Shown in pieces: positions 39,516-49,907 of a stretch of 64,000 nucleotides of DNA. The first letter of the stretch is position 1; each line of letters begins with the position of its first letter. The position numbers were made by a program, and so were the translations under genes. This DNA is from Methylorubrum sp. B1-46 (GTDB taxonomy: Bacteria > Pseudomonadota > Alphaproteobacteria > Rhizobiales > Beijerinckiaceae). The stretch lies in NCBI RefSeq assembly GCF_021117295.1, contig NZ_CP088247.1:5099001-5163000 (forward strand), in the 5' to 3' direction. The notes below the pieces were generated by a model. It searched no databases and was not told the DNA's origin. It saw nothing but the letters and a program-made list of their open reading frames with translations.

Positions 39516-40595
39516 TCAGCCCAGCGCCTGTTCGACCGCGCGGCCGCAGGCCTGCGTGTCGGCGTTTCCGCCGAGGTCGCGCGTGCGCAGAGTCTGCTCC
39601 GAGAGCACCCGCTCGATGCCGGCGACGATTTCGGCCGCGGCCTCGCGCTCGCCGAGATGCTCCAGCATCATCGCCCCCGACCAGATCTGGCCGATCGGAT
39701 TGGCGATCCCCTGCCCGGCAATGTCCGGCGCCGAGCCGTGCACCGGCTCGAACACCGAGGGGAAGAGCCGGTCTGGATTGATGTTGCCCGACGGAGCGAT
39801 GCCGATGGTGCCGGTACAGGCCGGCCCGAGGTCGGAGAGGATGTCGCCGAAGAGGTTCGAGGCCACCACCACGTCGAACCGGTCGGGGTTCAGCACGAAA
39901 TGCGCGGTCAGGATGTCGATGTGGTACTGGTCCCATCGGACGTCGAGGTAGCTTTCCGAAACGGCCCGCACCCGCTCGTCCCAGTACGGCATGGTGATCG
40001 AGATGCCGTTCGACTTGGTGGCCGAGGTCAAATGCTTCTTCGGCCGGCTCTGCGCCAGAGCGAAGGCGAATTTCAGCACGCGATCGACGCCGTGGCGGGT
40101 GAAGATCGATTCCTGCACCGCGAACTCGCGCTCGGTGCCAGGAAACATCCGTCCGCCCGCGTTCGAATACTCGCCCTCGGTGTTCTCGCGGACCACCCAG
40201 AAGTCGATATCGCCGGGCTTGCGGCCGGCGAGCGGACTGGCGACGCCCGGCATCAGCCGCACCGGCCGCAGGTTGACGTACTGGTCGAACTCGCGCCGAA
40301 ACTGGATCAGCGATCCCCACAGCGAGATGTGATCCGGAACGCGCTCGGGCATGCCGACAGCGCCGAAGAAGATCGCGTCGTGGGAACCGATCTGCGCCTT
40401 CCAGTCCTCGGGCATCATCCGCCCGTGCGCCTCGTAGTAGTCGCAGCTCGCGAAATCGAACCAGTCCTGCACGATCTCGAAGCCGTGGCGGGCAGCGGCC
40501 CGCTCCAGCACCCGCACGCCCTCCGGCACCACTTCCTTGCCGATGCCGTCGCCGGGAATCACCGCGATCCGGTAGCTGCGCTTCGTCCCGCCCAT
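39516..40595 (-). CDS. Tartrate/D-malate dehydrogenase-type decarboxylating enzyme (IPMDH family)
   Basis: 359 residues. NAD- and metal-dependent beta-decarboxylating dehydrogenase: VIPGDGIGKEVVPEG at the N-terminus, the substrate block QYVNLRPVRLMPGV, VVRENTEGEYSNAGG, LTSATKSNGI with the catalytic Lys, and FGDILSDLGPACTGTIGIAPSGNI with the metal Asp residues. The LRPVRL and ENTEGEYS variants fit tartrate dehydrogenase (TtuC) or D-malate dehydrogenase (DmlA) better than LeuB or Icd. The ATG at 40595 gives MGGTKRSYRIAVIPGDG. It is transcribed ahead of the BKACE gene. Confidence 0.88.
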   Translation of the reverse strand: MGGTKRSYRIAVIPGDGIGKEVVPEGVRVLERAAARHGFEIVQDWFDFASCDYYEAHGRMMPEDWKAQIGSHDAIFFGAVGMPERVPDHISLWGSLIQFRREFDQYVNLRPVRLMPGVASPLAGRKPGDIDFWVVRENTEGEYSNAGGRMFPGTEREFAVQESIFTRHGVDRVLKFAFALAQSRPKKHLTSATKSNGISITMPYWDERVRAVSESYLDVRWDQYHIDILTAHFVLNPDRFDVVVASNLFGDILSDLGPACTGTIGIAPSGNINPDRLFPSVFEPVHGSAPDIAGQGIANPIGQIWSGAMMLEHLGEREAAAEIVAGIERVLSEQTLRTRDLGGNADTQACGRAVEQALG

Positions 40596-40695
40596 GCTCG
40601 TTGCCTCGTGTCGGCCCCCGCGCCTCACTCGCGCCGGGAGCCGGCGACGTCAATGGCAAGCGATGGTCGGCAAGGGACAATCGGCGGGCGACGGA

Positions 40696-41145
40696 TCAGT
40701 TGATCGAGCCCGTCGTCTCGCCGGGGCAGGCTTGCCGAGCGCCGGTGCGCAGAACCCGCTTCAGGCGCAGCGGCTGCGCGCCGTCGGCGCTGTTCAGCGT
40801 GCCGACGAGCGCATCGGGTCCGGCCGTACCGCGGAAGCTGACCGGGCCGGCACTCGTCTCGACCTCGAAGGCCACCGCCTTGGTGCCGTCATCGACCGTC
40901 ACCGCCGTCTCGATCGGTGCGGGCAGGCCGGCGCCCTCGTAGACGAGGTTGTCGCTTCCGGGCCAGCGCTTGAGGGTGATGCGCCGGCCGGTTTGCGCGC
41001 CGTCCTCCGGCATCGTGCAGAGGTCCGCGTAGATGTAGGTGCCGGCGACCCAACGCGGCTGTGCCAAGACCGGAGTGGCGGCCGCGGCGAGGAGTGCGAG
41101 GCCGCCGAGCAAACCGGTAGGGGCAAAGTGGCCGGCTGACGGCAT
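40696..41145 (-). CDS. Secreted hypothetical protein (DUF2147-like)
   Basis: 149 residues. The signal peptide spans about 1-28 (GLLGGLALLAAAATPVLAQ). The mature part WVAGTYIYADLCTMPEDGAQTGRRITLKRWPGSDNLVYEGAG ... VSFRGTAGPDALVGTLNSADG (quoted in parts) suggests a small beta-barrel with two cysteines, loosely like DUF2147, but I am not certain of the family. It lies 100 bp downstream of nothing on its own strand; the dehydrogenase gene starts on the other side of it, also minus. Confidence 0.7.
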   Translation of the reverse strand: MPSAGHFAPTGLLGGLALLAAAATPVLAQPRWVAGTYIYADLCTMPEDGAQTGRRITLKRWPGSDNLVYEGAGLPAPIETAVTVDDGTKAVAFEVETSAGPVSFRGTAGPDALVGTLNSADGAQPLRLKRVLRTGARQACPGETTGSIN

Positions 41146-41250
41146 GTCGATCCTCTCGTTCGGGCGGTAATCGCTACGCCGGAGATGAAAGAATCGCGCC
41201 AGACCAAGTTCCTTCGCGCCGACCGGCAGGTGTGCCGCAGCACGCGGGCC

Positions 41251-42132
41251 CTATCCCACGCTCGTGCTCTGCCACGCCTCGCGCCCGGCGTGGTCGAGGA
41301 TGACGAAATCCTCGTCGCTGAGGCGCAGGTCGGCCCCGGCCGCGTTCTCCGCGAGGTGGCCCGGATCGCCGGTGCCGGGGATCGGCAGCATCACCGGTGA
41401 GCGCTTCAGGAGCCAGGCGAGCGCCACCGCGCCGCCGCTGGCGCCGAGGCGCCCGGCAATCGCTTCCAGGGCGGAGCCCGGACCGGTCAGCGACCCCTTG
41501 TCGAGAGGCGCCCACGGGATGAAGCCGATGCCGTGCTTCTCGCAATGGACCAGAACCGCCTCGCTGGTGCGGTCGACGAGATTATAGCGGTTCTGCACGG
41601 TCGCGACGGGAAAGTACTTTTGGGCCGCCTCGATGTCCTCGACCGAGACCTCGGAGAGGCCGACATGGCGGATCAGCCCCTCCTCCCGCATCCGGGCGAT
41701 CGCCTCGAACTGCACTTCGCGGGGACAGTCCGGCCCGATCCGGTGAAGCTGCCACAGGTCGATGCGCTCGAGCCCGAGGCGTCGCAGGCTCATCAAGACG
41801 CATTGGCGCAGGTAGTCGGGATTCCCGACCGGGCGCCAGATATCGGGACCGTGCCGGGTCAGGCCGCCTTTCGTGGCGATGACGAGTCCCTCGTAGGGGT
41901 AAAGCGTCTCGCGGATCAGGTCTTCGCTGACGAAGGGGCCGTAGCTGTCGGCCGTGTCGATGAGATCGATCCCGAGGCCGGGTACCGCCCGCAGGGTCGC
42001 CTTCGCCCGCTCGCGATCCGGCGGATCGCCCCAGATGCCCGCCCCCGTGACGCGCATCGCGCCGAAGCCGAGACGGTGAACGATGAGATCCCCACCGATT
42101 GCGAAGGTGCCGGATGCCTCGACGCTCGCCAT
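41251..42132 (-). CDS. Aldo/keto reductase
   Basis: 293 residues, TIM-barrel NADPH oxidoreductase. The catalytic Asp and Tyr are in [13 protein letters not shown] (near 54-66), Lys in [10 protein letters not shown] (near 84) and His in [10 protein letters not shown] (near 124). The cofactor-binding end has [29 protein letters not shown]. The substrate is unknown. It is transcribed alone, with its stop just upstream of the secreted-protein gene at 41145 (105 bp). Confidence 0.92.
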   Translation of the reverse strand: MASVEASGTFAIGGDLIVHRLGFGAMRVTGAGIWGDPPDRERAKATLRAVPGLGIDLIDTADSYGPFVSEDLIRETLYPYEGLVIATKGGLTRHGPDIWRPVGNPDYLRQCVLMSLRRLGLERIDLWQLHRIGPDCPREVQFEAIARMREEGLIRHVGLSEVSVEDIEAAQKYFPVATVQNRYNLVDRTSEAVLVHCEKHGIGFIPWAPLDKGSLTGPGSALEAIAGRLGASGGAVALAWLLKRSPVMLPIPGTGDPGHLAENAAGADLRLSDEDFVILDHAGREAWQSTSVG

Positions 42133-42313
42133 GCCTGTCTTCCTTTCAGAGTGCTCCCGTTGCGGGAGAACCCGAAAGGTTGCCGCAGGGTCCGTCGGAA
42201 AGGCGGCGACGACATCCTGCTCCCTCCGCGCCGGAGGTCGTGAGCGGGGCGGGCCGCAACGACGTCGCGGCGGAGGGGGTGGTCAGTCCCGACCCCGCCG
42301 CGAACTCGGCCAC

Positions 42314-44311
42314 TCAGGCCGCGCGGATGGCGGCGAGGAAGTCCTCGACGTCGCGCCGCACGTTCTCGGACTGAACCGACAGTTCAGACGAGGCCATCAT
42401 CACCTGCTGGGCCGCCGAACCGGTCTCGCTCGACAGCGCTTGCACCTGTGCCACGCTCATCGAAACGTCTTGCGTGCCGCGCGCCGCTTCGGAGGCGTTG
42501 CGGGCAATCTCGTTGGTGGCCGCCGTCTGCTGCACGACGGTGGCCGCGATCGAGGCGGTGATGTCGTTGACCGAAACGATGGTCCGGCCGATCTGGTGGA
42601 TCGCGCCGAGCGCCTGCGAGGAGGCCGACTGGATTGCCGCGACCTGATCGGAGATCGCCTCCGTGGTGCGAGCGGTCTGCGCGGCCAGTTCCTTGACCTC
42701 GGTGGCGACGACCGCGAAGCCGCGGCCCGCCTCGCCGGCCCGCGCCGCTTCGATGGTGGCGTTGAGGGCGAGCAGGTTGGTCTGGCTGGCAAGGCCCGAG
42801 ATCATCGTCACCGCCTCGCCAATCTTCTCGGCGGCGCGGCTGAGATCGGTCATCGAGGCGGTGGTCGCCCTCGCTTCCTCGCTGGCATGCGTGGCCACGT
42901 CGTTGGATTGCTGGACCCGCCGCTCGATCTCGCCCAGCGAGGCGACCATCTCCTCGGCCGCCGCGGCGACCGTCTGCACGTTCATCGTCGCCTCCTCGGC
43001 GGCGGTGCTGGAGGAGACCGCCTGCCCATTGGTGTTCTCGGCAACCTGCGTCATCGAGCGCGCAGTGGTGTCCATTTCGGACGCGGCGGAGGTCACGATG
43101 GCGATGGAAGCGGCGATTTTCTCCTCGAAACCGCGCACGAGCGCATCGACGCGGTCCGCCCGGAGCTGGCGGGCGGAGGCTTGAGAGGCCTGCTCCGCTT
43201 CGAGTTCGATGCGGGCCACGGCGTTCTGGCGGAACACCTCCACGGCCTGAGCCATCCGGCCCATCTCGTCCGTTGCATCCTGGGACGGCACGAGGACGGC
43301 GGTCTCGCCCGCGGCAAGACGGCTCATGGCGGTGGTCATTCCCGAGATCGGGCGGATCAGGCTGCGGGCGATCAGGAAGGCCAGGGCGGCGCCCAGAGCC
43401 AGGATGAGGCCGAGCAGGGCGATCTGCACGGTCTTGGCCCGCGTCATGAGGGCGTTGCTTTGTTCGACCCCCTCCTCCAGCGCCGTCTGGAGTTTGCCGC
43501 GCACGTCGCGCCCGATGGTGTTGATGCCATCCACCCGCGGCTTCAGCGTTTCCTCGAAGAAGACTTCACTCTCCACGATGGCGCGGGAGGCGGCGACGAT
43601 GCTCGTGTTGAGACGGTTCAGGGCCTCGCCCACGAGTTTGGCCGTCTTCCCGTCGGCAGCGGTGAGGCTGAGCCCATTCAGCTTCGTCAGGGCCGCCTCG
43701 GCGTTGTTGAAGGCGGTGGCCGAAAGGGCACGACCCTTCGGGTCCTTGGTGGCGAGGAAGCGCCAATTCATGATGCGGAAGAGTAGAACCGTGCGCTCGA
43801 CCTCCACGGCCTGGGCGATCAAGGCATCCTGACCGGTGGCCCGCAACTGGGCGACGAGCATGCCCGAAACCTTGGTCAACTCGTCACCGTTGACGTAGAC
43901 ACCGGTGCGGTTCTCCCGGATCTGAGTGCCGAGTTCGACCAGTTTCGGCAGCATCTGGCCGAGTTCGGTCGATTGATCCCGAAGTCGCTCGTAGGCTGCG
44001 CGCCGCTCCGCACTCGGCGTGGTCGCGATGAGCTTCTCCGCGTTCGTCCGGATCGCATCCAACGAGGTGAACATGCCGTTGGTCGTGTCCGGCTCCTGGG
44101 TGAGCCTGAATTGTGCCGCTTGCCCCACCAAGCGATCGGATAGTCCGTTGATGGTATAGAGATTTCGGGCTGCCGATTCCAGCTGAGCTCTCGTCTGGAA
44201 CATCTCGTCGATACTATTGAGCTGTGTGTAGGCAAAGATGCCCATGCCGCAGGACAAAGTAACAAGCAAAGAAAATCCACCGTACAGACGCGTACGAATA
44301 CCGGTCTTCAT
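42314..44311 (-). CDS. Methyl-accepting chemotaxis protein
   Basis: 665 residues. TM1 is near 10-32 ([20 protein letters not shown]), a long helical periplasmic sensor follows (about 33-300), TM2 is near 308-328 ([19 protein letters not shown]), then a HAMP domain ([21 protein letters not shown]) and a coiled-coil signalling domain with the hairpin region [22 protein letters not shown] that contacts CheA/CheW. The C-terminus ([14 protein letters not shown]) is typical of alphaproteobacterial receptors without a CheR pentapeptide. The ligand is unknown. It is an isolated gene with no che genes nearby. Confidence 0.93.
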   Translation of the reverse strand: MKTGIRTRLYGGFSLLVTLSCGMGIFAYTQLNSIDEMFQTRAQLESAARNLYTINGLSDRLVGQAAQFRLTQEPDTTNGMFTSLDAIRTNAEKLIATTPSAERRAAYERLRDQSTELGQMLPKLVELGTQIRENRTGVYVNGDELTKVSGMLVAQLRATGQDALIAQAVEVERTVLLFRIMNWRFLATKDPKGRALSATAFNNAEAALTKLNGLSLTAADGKTAKLVGEALNRLNTSIVAASRAIVESEVFFEETLKPRVDGINTIGRDVRGKLQTALEEGVEQSNALMTRAKTVQIALLGLILALGAALAFLIARSLIRPISGMTTAMSRLAAGETAVLVPSQDATDEMGRMAQAVEVFRQNAVARIELEAEQASQASARQLRADRVDALVRGFEEKIAASIAIVTSAASEMDTTARSMTQVAENTNGQAVSSSTAAEEATMNVQTVAAAAEEMVASLGEIERRVQQSNDVATHASEEARATTASMTDLSRAAEKIGEAVTMISGLASQTNLLALNATIEAARAGEAGRGFAVVATEVKELAAQTARTTEAISDQVAAIQSASSQALGAIHQIGRTIVSVNDITASIAATVVQQTAATNEIARNASEAARGTQDVSMSVAQVQALSSETGSAAQQVMMASSELSVQSENVRRDVEDFLAAIRAA

Positions 44312-44614
44312 TTCAATCCAGCCGTTCAGAGATCATTGGCTGAATTGTCCTGTCGAGGTCTTTCAGGGCGATTAACATACGATAATTGGCGGTTGAAAAC
44401 GATGCAATCGCACGAAAATGTGTTGATCCCACTTGAGGATGCGCGTGCAACCTTGCTGTCATCCGCAAGGCGCAACGCCCTTCTTCGATCTCGATCGAAG
44501 CGGCAGGCGGTCCCAGGTCGAGGTCGATTCCAGAGGGGAGTCGGACTCGGTCGGCACGGTTTTGTTCGTCCTGACCGGATGCAGCCCAAGGCCTGCGGCG
44601 CAAGGCGGCGAACG
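44312..44614. other. Intergenic region upstream of the chemoreceptor gene
   Basis: About 300 bp (399 bp to degP). It should contain the chemoreceptor promoter on the minus strand; the 44335-44410 part is AT-rich. A TTCGATC/GATCGAA inverted repeat is seen near 44484-44499. Small frames here are unconvincing. The degP terminator lies at its upper end. Confidence 0.45.
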
Positions 44615-44642
44615 AAAAAGCGCCCGCTCGAGGAGCGGGCGC
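44615..44642 (-). terminator. Rho-independent terminator of degP
   Basis: On the minus strand GCGCCCGCTC, a 3-nt loop, GAGCGGGCGC, then TTTTT: a perfect 10-bp stem (44620-44642) and U-tract (44615-44619), 69 nt after the degP stop. Confidence 0.9.
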
Positions 44643-44710
44643 GAAGTTGAGGGGATCGACAGAGGAAAGGCGGCGGAGCCGAAACGGTTCCGCCGGAACA
44701 GACGAACGGA

Positions 44711-46204
44711 TCAGCCCTCCTTCTTGCCGAGCGCGACGGCGACGAAGCGGGTCTGGCCCTTGGCGCTCTTCACGCGCATCAGCACGGCCTTGCGGCCATT
44801 CGACTCCGCGGCGCGGATCTGGGCCTGAACGTCGGAGGGCTTCGAGACGCTGGTCCCGGCGACATCCAGGATCACGTCGCCCTGCGCGATGCCCTTCGCC
44901 GCGGCCGGTCCGGTTGGATCGACATCCATCACCGCCACGCCCTCGTCGCCGAGGCCGGTCTCGCTGGCCGGCGCCAGGCTCAGTCCGAGCCGGGTCTGGC
45001 TGCCGGAGGAGCTGTCGCCGCGGCTTGCCACCTTGCCGTCACTCGGCAGTGTGCCGAGTTCGACCGTCGCGGTGTCGCTCTTGCCGTTGCGCAGGTAGGC
45101 GAGCTTCACCTCGGTGCCGGGCTTGAGGCCGGCGATCCGCCGCGACAGGTCGCGGGCATCGTTGACCGGTGCGCCGTTGACCGACTCGATCACGTCGCCC
45201 GACTTCAGACCCGCCTTGGCCGCTGGCGTACCGCTCTCGGCGTCATTGACGAGCGCACCCTTGGCCTTGTCGAGGCCGAGCCCCTCGGCGATTTCCTTCG
45301 TCACCGGCTGGACCTGCACGCCGAGATAGCCGCGCACCACCTTGCCGTCGGCCCGGAGCTGATCGACCACCGTCTGCACCGTCTCGGCGGGGATCGCGAA
45401 GGCGAGACCGACGGAGCCGCCGGACGGCGAGGCGATCGCCGTGTTCACGCCCACGACCTCGCCGTTGACGTTGAAGGTGGGCCCACCGGAATTGCCCTTG
45501 TTGATCGGCGCGTCGATCTGCAGGAAGTCGTCGTAGGGGCCGGCGCCGATGTCGCGGCCGCGGGCCGAGACGATGCCCGCCGTCACCGTGCCGCCAAGGC
45601 CGAACGGATTGCCGATGGCCACGACCCAGTCGCCCACCCGCGGCGCCCCCTTGCCGAATTGGACATAGGGGTAGCTGCCGCTCTCGGTGATCTTCAGGAG
45701 GGCGATGTCGGTTTTCGGATCCTTGCCGATCACCTTGGCGTCGAGAGTGCGGCTGTCGTCGAGGGTGACCTGCACGGTCTTGGCCTTGTCGACGACGTGG
45801 TTGTTGGTGACCACGTAGCCGTCCGCAGAGATGATGAAGCCGGAGCCGACCCCGCCGCGCTGCGGCATGCCGCGCCCGCCCGGTCCACCTTGGCCGAAGC
45901 GCTTGAAGAACTCGCGCAGCTGCGGCGGCACCTGCTGCAGGTTGGGGCCGCCGGGGCCATCGTCGTCATCGTCGAGGTTGTTGTCGAGCTTCACCTTTAC
46001 GGCGACGACGCCGGGCTTCACCTTGTCGACGACGTTGGCGAAGGAGCCCGGCGGGTGCTCGGGGGCTTCGATCGGGGTCTTGGGCAGGGCCTGGGCATAG
46101 GCCGGCATGGCGGATTCGGTCAGGCCGAACCCGGCGGCGCCGCCAGCGACGAGGGCGGCTGCGGCAACCGAGGCGAAGGCGCGACGACGGACGGTCATGG
46201 TCAT
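44711..46204 (-). CDS. Periplasmic Do/DegP-type serine protease
   Basis: 497 residues. An N-terminal signal or anchor (about 8-34) leads to a trypsin-like domain with the triad His in VTNNHVVDKA, Asp in DIALLKI and Ser in GNSGGPTFN, followed by two PDZ domains (GYLGVQVQPVTKEIAEGLGL ... and LGLSLAPASETGLG ...). A Gly/Asp-rich loop (DDDDDGPGGP) precedes the protease core. DegP degrades or refolds damaged envelope proteins. The ATG at 46204 is preferred to 46198 because GGAG lies 6 nt before it. A strong terminator follows. Confidence 0.94.
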   Translation of the reverse strand: MTMTVRRRAFASVAAAALVAGGAAGFGLTESAMPAYAQALPKTPIEAPEHPPGSFANVVDKVKPGVVAVKVKLDNNLDDDDDGPGGPNLQQVPPQLREFFKRFGQGGPGGRGMPQRGGVGSGFIISADGYVVTNNHVVDKAKTVQVTLDDSRTLDAKVIGKDPKTDIALLKITESGSYPYVQFGKGAPRVGDWVVAIGNPFGLGGTVTAGIVSARGRDIGAGPYDDFLQIDAPINKGNSGGPTFNVNGEVVGVNTAIASPSGGSVGLAFAIPAETVQTVVDQLRADGKVVRGYLGVQVQPVTKEIAEGLGLDKAKGALVNDAESGTPAAKAGLKSGDVIESVNGAPVNDARDLSRRIAGLKPGTEVKLAYLRNGKSDTATVELGTLPSDGKVASRGDSSSGSQTRLGLSLAPASETGLGDEGVAVMDVDPTGPAAAKGIAQGDVILDVAGTSVSKPSDVQAQIRAAESNGRKAVLMRVKSAKGQTRFVAVALGKKEG

Positions 46205-46320
46205 GAGGTTCTCCGACGGACAAATCTTGGGGTCGTCTGCCCTTCGATGCCGAGGCATCGGGCAGCGATCCGTGGGATGAGTCCTAGAGACGCCAGCCTG
46301 ACCGCCGGATGGCGTGAAGA

Positions 46321-47058
46321 TTACGGTTTGGACAGGTCCGGCTCGCCGGGAGCACGCTCCATGATTTTCAAGCCGGCCCGCCAGCGCAGGTCGGAGAGCA
46401 GGCCGGCCGGGTGCGTGTCGAGCACCGGGGTGATCGGCAGCCCCGCGGCGTTCAGGAGACCGGCCACCCAGTGATTGCAGACATTGCTGTACGAAAAGCG
46501 CCCCTCCCCCGCGTAGAACAGGCTCGGGCCGTAGAGCCCCGGTCCAAGATCGGCAGGCTGGCCGTCGGCGAGGCGAAAGCCGGCGTCGAGGCGGGCGAGG
46601 AGCCGGGCGAATCCTTGTTGCGACAGCGAGATCGGGACGATGTCAGCTTGTGGAAAACTCGCGCGAACGGGCCTCGCGAGCCCGACAACTTGAATCACCC
46701 CGTCGCTCCCGCCGGGCGTGAACAGCGCCGAGAGGGCGAGCCGCGCGTCGAAGGCGGCGAGCGTCGGCGTTGCCCGGTAGAAGCGCGCCTCGCCCCAACC
46801 GAACTCAACGGTCTCGTAGGCGCGAAAGCGGGTGGCGATGTTGCGCAGAGCCGCGCCCGCGCCCTCCTCCGTCAGGCTCTCGCGGCGCAGGACGAGGCCC
46901 GAATGCCAGCCGTGGCTGACGAGGAAGACCGTCTCCGTATCTGGGCTTGAGGGCGGGTAGAGGCTCGGATCGCCCGGTCGCGCCGTCCAGAGCATGAGCG
47001 CGAGAAGGGCGGCGGCCAGCCCGGCAAGCGCCAGAGCGAGCCGCCGCAGCCCCTTCAT
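46321..47058 (-). CDS. DUF2459 (TIGR02117) membrane-anchored protein
   Basis: 245 residues. One N-terminal transmembrane helix (about 6-26) is followed by a periplasmic domain with VFLVSHGWHSGLVLRR, VEFGWGEARFYRA and YSNVCNHWVAGLLNAAGLP, the hallmarks of DUF2459. The conserved His and the Cys-Asn-His-Trp block look catalytic, but no activity is established. The ATG overlaps the valS stop by 4 bp, so it is coupled to valS. Confidence 0.88.
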   Translation of the reverse strand: MKGLRRLALALAGLAAALLALMLWTARPGDPSLYPPSSPDTETVFLVSHGWHSGLVLRRESLTEEGAGAALRNIATRFRAYETVEFGWGEARFYRATPTLAAFDARLALSALFTPGGSDGVIQVVGLARPVRASFPQADIVPISLSQQGFARLLARLDAGFRLADGQPADLGPGLYGPSLFYAGEGRFSYSNVCNHWVAGLLNAAGLPITPVLDTHPAGLLSDLRWRAGLKIMERAPGEPDLSKP

Positions 47059-49775
47059 GCGTCGCTGAGGCGCGCTAGGGCTTCCTCGATCTTGGCGAGC
47101 CGGGCGGCTTCCGCGTCACGGCGCTCGCGCTGCTCGTCCACCACCTCCTCGGGGGCGCGGGCGAGGAAGTCGGCGTTGCCGAGCTTGCCCTCGATCTTGC
47201 CGATCTCGGTGCGCGCCTTGCCCGCCTCCTTCTTCAGGCGTGCGACTTCGGCCGCGAGATCGACGATGCCCTCCAGCGGTAGAGCCGCCACGCTGCCGCG
47301 CACGAGGAGCTGGACCGCGTTCTTCGGCGCAGTCTCGGCGAAGCCGATCTCGGAGAGCCGGGCAAGCCGGGTCAGGGTCTCGCTCCAGCGCTCGACCCGG
47401 GCGCGGACGCTCTCGTCGGCACCAACCAGCACCAGCGGAATCTGGGCGCCAGCGGGCACGTTGGTCTCGGAACGGGCCGAGCGGATCTCGGAGATCAGAT
47501 CGACGAGCCAGCCGATCTCGGCCTCGGCCTTTGCGTTCTGATAGGCCGACAGCTCCGGCCAGGATTCGAGCGCGAGCAGGCCGCGCTGGGTCGGCAGCGC
47601 CTCGCCCTTGATCGCCCACAGCTCCTCCGTGAGGAAGGGCATGAACGGGTGCAGCAGCTTGGCGATCTGATCGATCAGGAACGCGACTGTGGCTTGCGTC
47701 TCGGCGCGTGCCGCCGGATCGACGCCCTCGCCCTGGAGCACGGGCTTGGCGAGTTCGAGATACCAGTCACAGAACACGTTCCAGACGAAGCGGTAGGCCG
47801 CCGCCGCCGCATCGTTGAAGCGGTAGACCGTGATGCCCTGCGCCACCTCGGCCACGGCCTTGGCGGCCTCGGTGAGTGCCCAGGCGTTGAGCGTCTCCTT
47901 GACCGTTTCGGGCCGGAAATCGGCCTTGAGCGCGCAGCCGTTCATCTCGGCAAAGCGCGCCGCGTTCCAGAGCTTGGTCGCGAAGTTGCGGTAGCCCTCG
48001 ACCCGCTGGGGCCCGAGCTTGATGTCGCGGCCGGGGGCGGCGAGCGCGGCGAGCGTGAAGCGCAGGGCATCCGCGCCGAAACGGTCGATCAGATCGACCG
48101 GATCGACCACGTTGCCCTTCGACTTCGACATCTTCGCACCCTTCTCGTCGCGGACGAGGGTGTGCAGGTAGACGGTCTCGAACGGCGCCTGATCGGTGAG
48201 GTGCAGGCCCATCATCATCATCCGGGCGACCCAGAAGAAGATGATGTCCTTGCCCGTCACCAGGGTGTTGGTGGGGTAAAAGCGGGCCAGATCCGGCGTC
48301 TTGTCGGGCCAGCCGAGCGTCGAGAACGGCCAGAGTGCGGAGGAGAACCACGTGTCGAGCACGTCGGGGTCGCGAGTCAGCGCGACCTCACGGCCGTGCT
48401 TGGCCTTGGCCTGCGCGAGCGCCTCCCCCTCGCTCTCGGCAACGAAGATGCCCCCCTCCCCGTCATACCAGACCGGGATCTGATGGCCCCACCAGAGCTG
48501 GCGCGAGACGCACCACGGCTCGATGTTCTCCAGCCACTGGAAGAAGATCTTTTCGTAGTTGTCGGGGACGAAGCGGGTCTTGCCGTCGCGCACCGCCTGG
48601 AGCGCGCGCTCGGCCAGCGGCTTGACGTTCACGTACCATTGGTCGGTCAGGTAGGGCTCGATCACCACGCCCGAGCGGTCGCCGTGCGGCACCGCGTGGG
48701 TGTTCGGCTCGACCGCGCGCAGCAGGCCACGCTCCTCCATCAAGGCGACGACCGCTTTGCGGGCTTCGAACCGGTCGAGGCCGTCGAGTGCCAGCGCGGC
48801 GGCCTCCGGGGCGGCGCCGTCCAGGAAGTCGGTATTGCCGGCGATCTGGATCCGCGCCTCGGCATCGAGCACGTTGATCGGCCGGCACCCGGCGCGGCGC
48901 CCGACCTCGAAGTCGTTGAAATCGTGGGCCGGGGTGATCTTGACCGCGCCGGTGCCCTTTTCCGGATCGGAATAGGCGTCGGCGACGATCGGGATCAGCC
49001 GGTTGACCAGCGGCAGGCGAACGCGTTTCCCCACGAGGGCGCGATAGCGCTCGTCGTCCGGATGGACCGCCACCGCCGTGTCGCCGAGCATCGTCTCCGG
49101 CCGGGTGGTGGCCACCGTGATGACTGCGCCCGTTTCGGCGCCGGCCTCGTCCACGACGGGATAGTCGAAGTGCCAGAGATGGCCCTTCACCTCAATCTGC
49201 TGGACCTCGAGGTCCGAGATCGCGGTCTGGAACTTCGGGTCCCAGTTCACGAGGCGCTTGTCGCGGTAGATCAGCCCCTGCGCGTGCAGGTCGACGAAGG
49301 TCTTGAGCACCGCCCGGCTCAATCCCTCATCCATGGTGAAGCGCTCCCGCGACCAGTCGCAGGAGGCGCCGAGCCGCTTGAGCTGGCCGATGATCGTCCC
49401 GCCCGACTCCTCCTTCCAGGCCCAGACCCGGCGCAGGAACTCCTCGCGGCCGAGCTCGCGCCGGCCGGGCTGCTGCGTCTCCGCCAGTCGCCGCTCCACC
49501 ACCATCTGCGTGGCGATGCCGGCGTGATCCGTGCCCGGCTGCCACAGCACGTCCTTCCCCCGCATCCGCTCGAAACGGACGACGATGTCCTGGATCGTGT
49601 TGTTGAGGGCGTGGCCCATATGCAGCGAGCCCGTCACGTTCGGCGGCGGGATCACGATGCTGAAGGGCTCGGCGCCGGCCCGCTCGGGACGGCCGGCGCG
49701 GAAGGCCTGGCCCTCTTCCCAGGCCGCGGAGACGCGCGCCTCGACGGCGGCGGGGTCGAAGGTCTTGTCCATCAT
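47055..49775 (-). CDS. valS: Valyl-tRNA synthetase
   Basis: 906 residues, class I synthetase. HIGH-type motif in PPPNVTGSLHMGHALNN, a CP1 editing domain (VATTRPETMLGDTAVAVHP), KMSKS motif in KGAKMSKSKGNVVDP, anticodon-binding domain, and a C-terminal coiled coil (VARLKKEAGKARTEIGKIEGKL). Two adjacent ATGs (49775, 49772) are possible; no strong ribosome site is seen. It lies between popZ and the DUF2459 gene on the minus strand. Confidence 0.97.
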   Translation of the reverse strand: MMDKTFDPAAVEARVSAAWEEGQAFRAGRPERAGAEPFSIVIPPPNVTGSLHMGHALNNTIQDIVVRFERMRGKDVLWQPGTDHAGIATQMVVERRLAETQQPGRRELGREEFLRRVWAWKEESGGTIIGQLKRLGASCDWSRERFTMDEGLSRAVLKTFVDLHAQGLIYRDKRLVNWDPKFQTAISDLEVQQIEVKGHLWHFDYPVVDEAGAETGAVITVATTRPETMLGDTAVAVHPDDERYRALVGKRVRLPLVNRLIPIVADAYSDPEKGTGAVKITPAHDFNDFEVGRRAGCRPINVLDAEARIQIAGNTDFLDGAAPEAAALALDGLDRFEARKAVVALMEERGLLRAVEPNTHAVPHGDRSGVVIEPYLTDQWYVNVKPLAERALQAVRDGKTRFVPDNYEKIFFQWLENIEPWCVSRQLWWGHQIPVWYDGEGGIFVAESEGEALAQAKAKHGREVALTRDPDVLDTWFSSALWPFSTLGWPDKTPDLARFYPTNTLVTGKDIIFFWVARMMMMGLHLTDQAPFETVYLHTLVRDEKGAKMSKSKGNVVDPVDLIDRFGADALRFTLAALAAPGRDIKLGPQRVEGYRNFATKLWNAARFAEMNGCALKADFRPETVKETLNAWALTEAAKAVAEVAQGITVYRFNDAAAAAYRFVWNVFCDWYLELAKPVLQGEGVDPAARAETQATVAFLIDQIAKLLHPFMPFLTEELWAIKGEALPTQRGLLALESWPELSAYQNAKAEAEIGWLVDLISEIRSARSETNVPAGAQIPLVLVGADESVRARVERWSETLTRLARLSEIGFAETAPKNAVQLLVRGSVAALPLEGIVDLAAEVARLKKEAGKARTEIGKIEGKLGNADFLARAPEEVVDEQRERRDAEAARLAKIEEALARLSDA

Positions 49776-49907
49776 GGGCGGGCGGGCTTTTCGAGACGGC
49801 GTTCTGGAAACAATGTCGCCGTCGCTATCGGCCTGCCACGGTGCCGCCGTCAACCGTCGGCCCGTTCCGGCCGGGGTTCGTCCGCTCCGCCAGCGATCGT
49901 GGAGGGA

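Noticed and set aside
44484..44499. TTCGATC/GATCGAA inverted repeat as a third member of the TTCGATCGA palindrome family
   Set aside because: It has no GC-rich arms and a different centre, so it is not clearly the same element.
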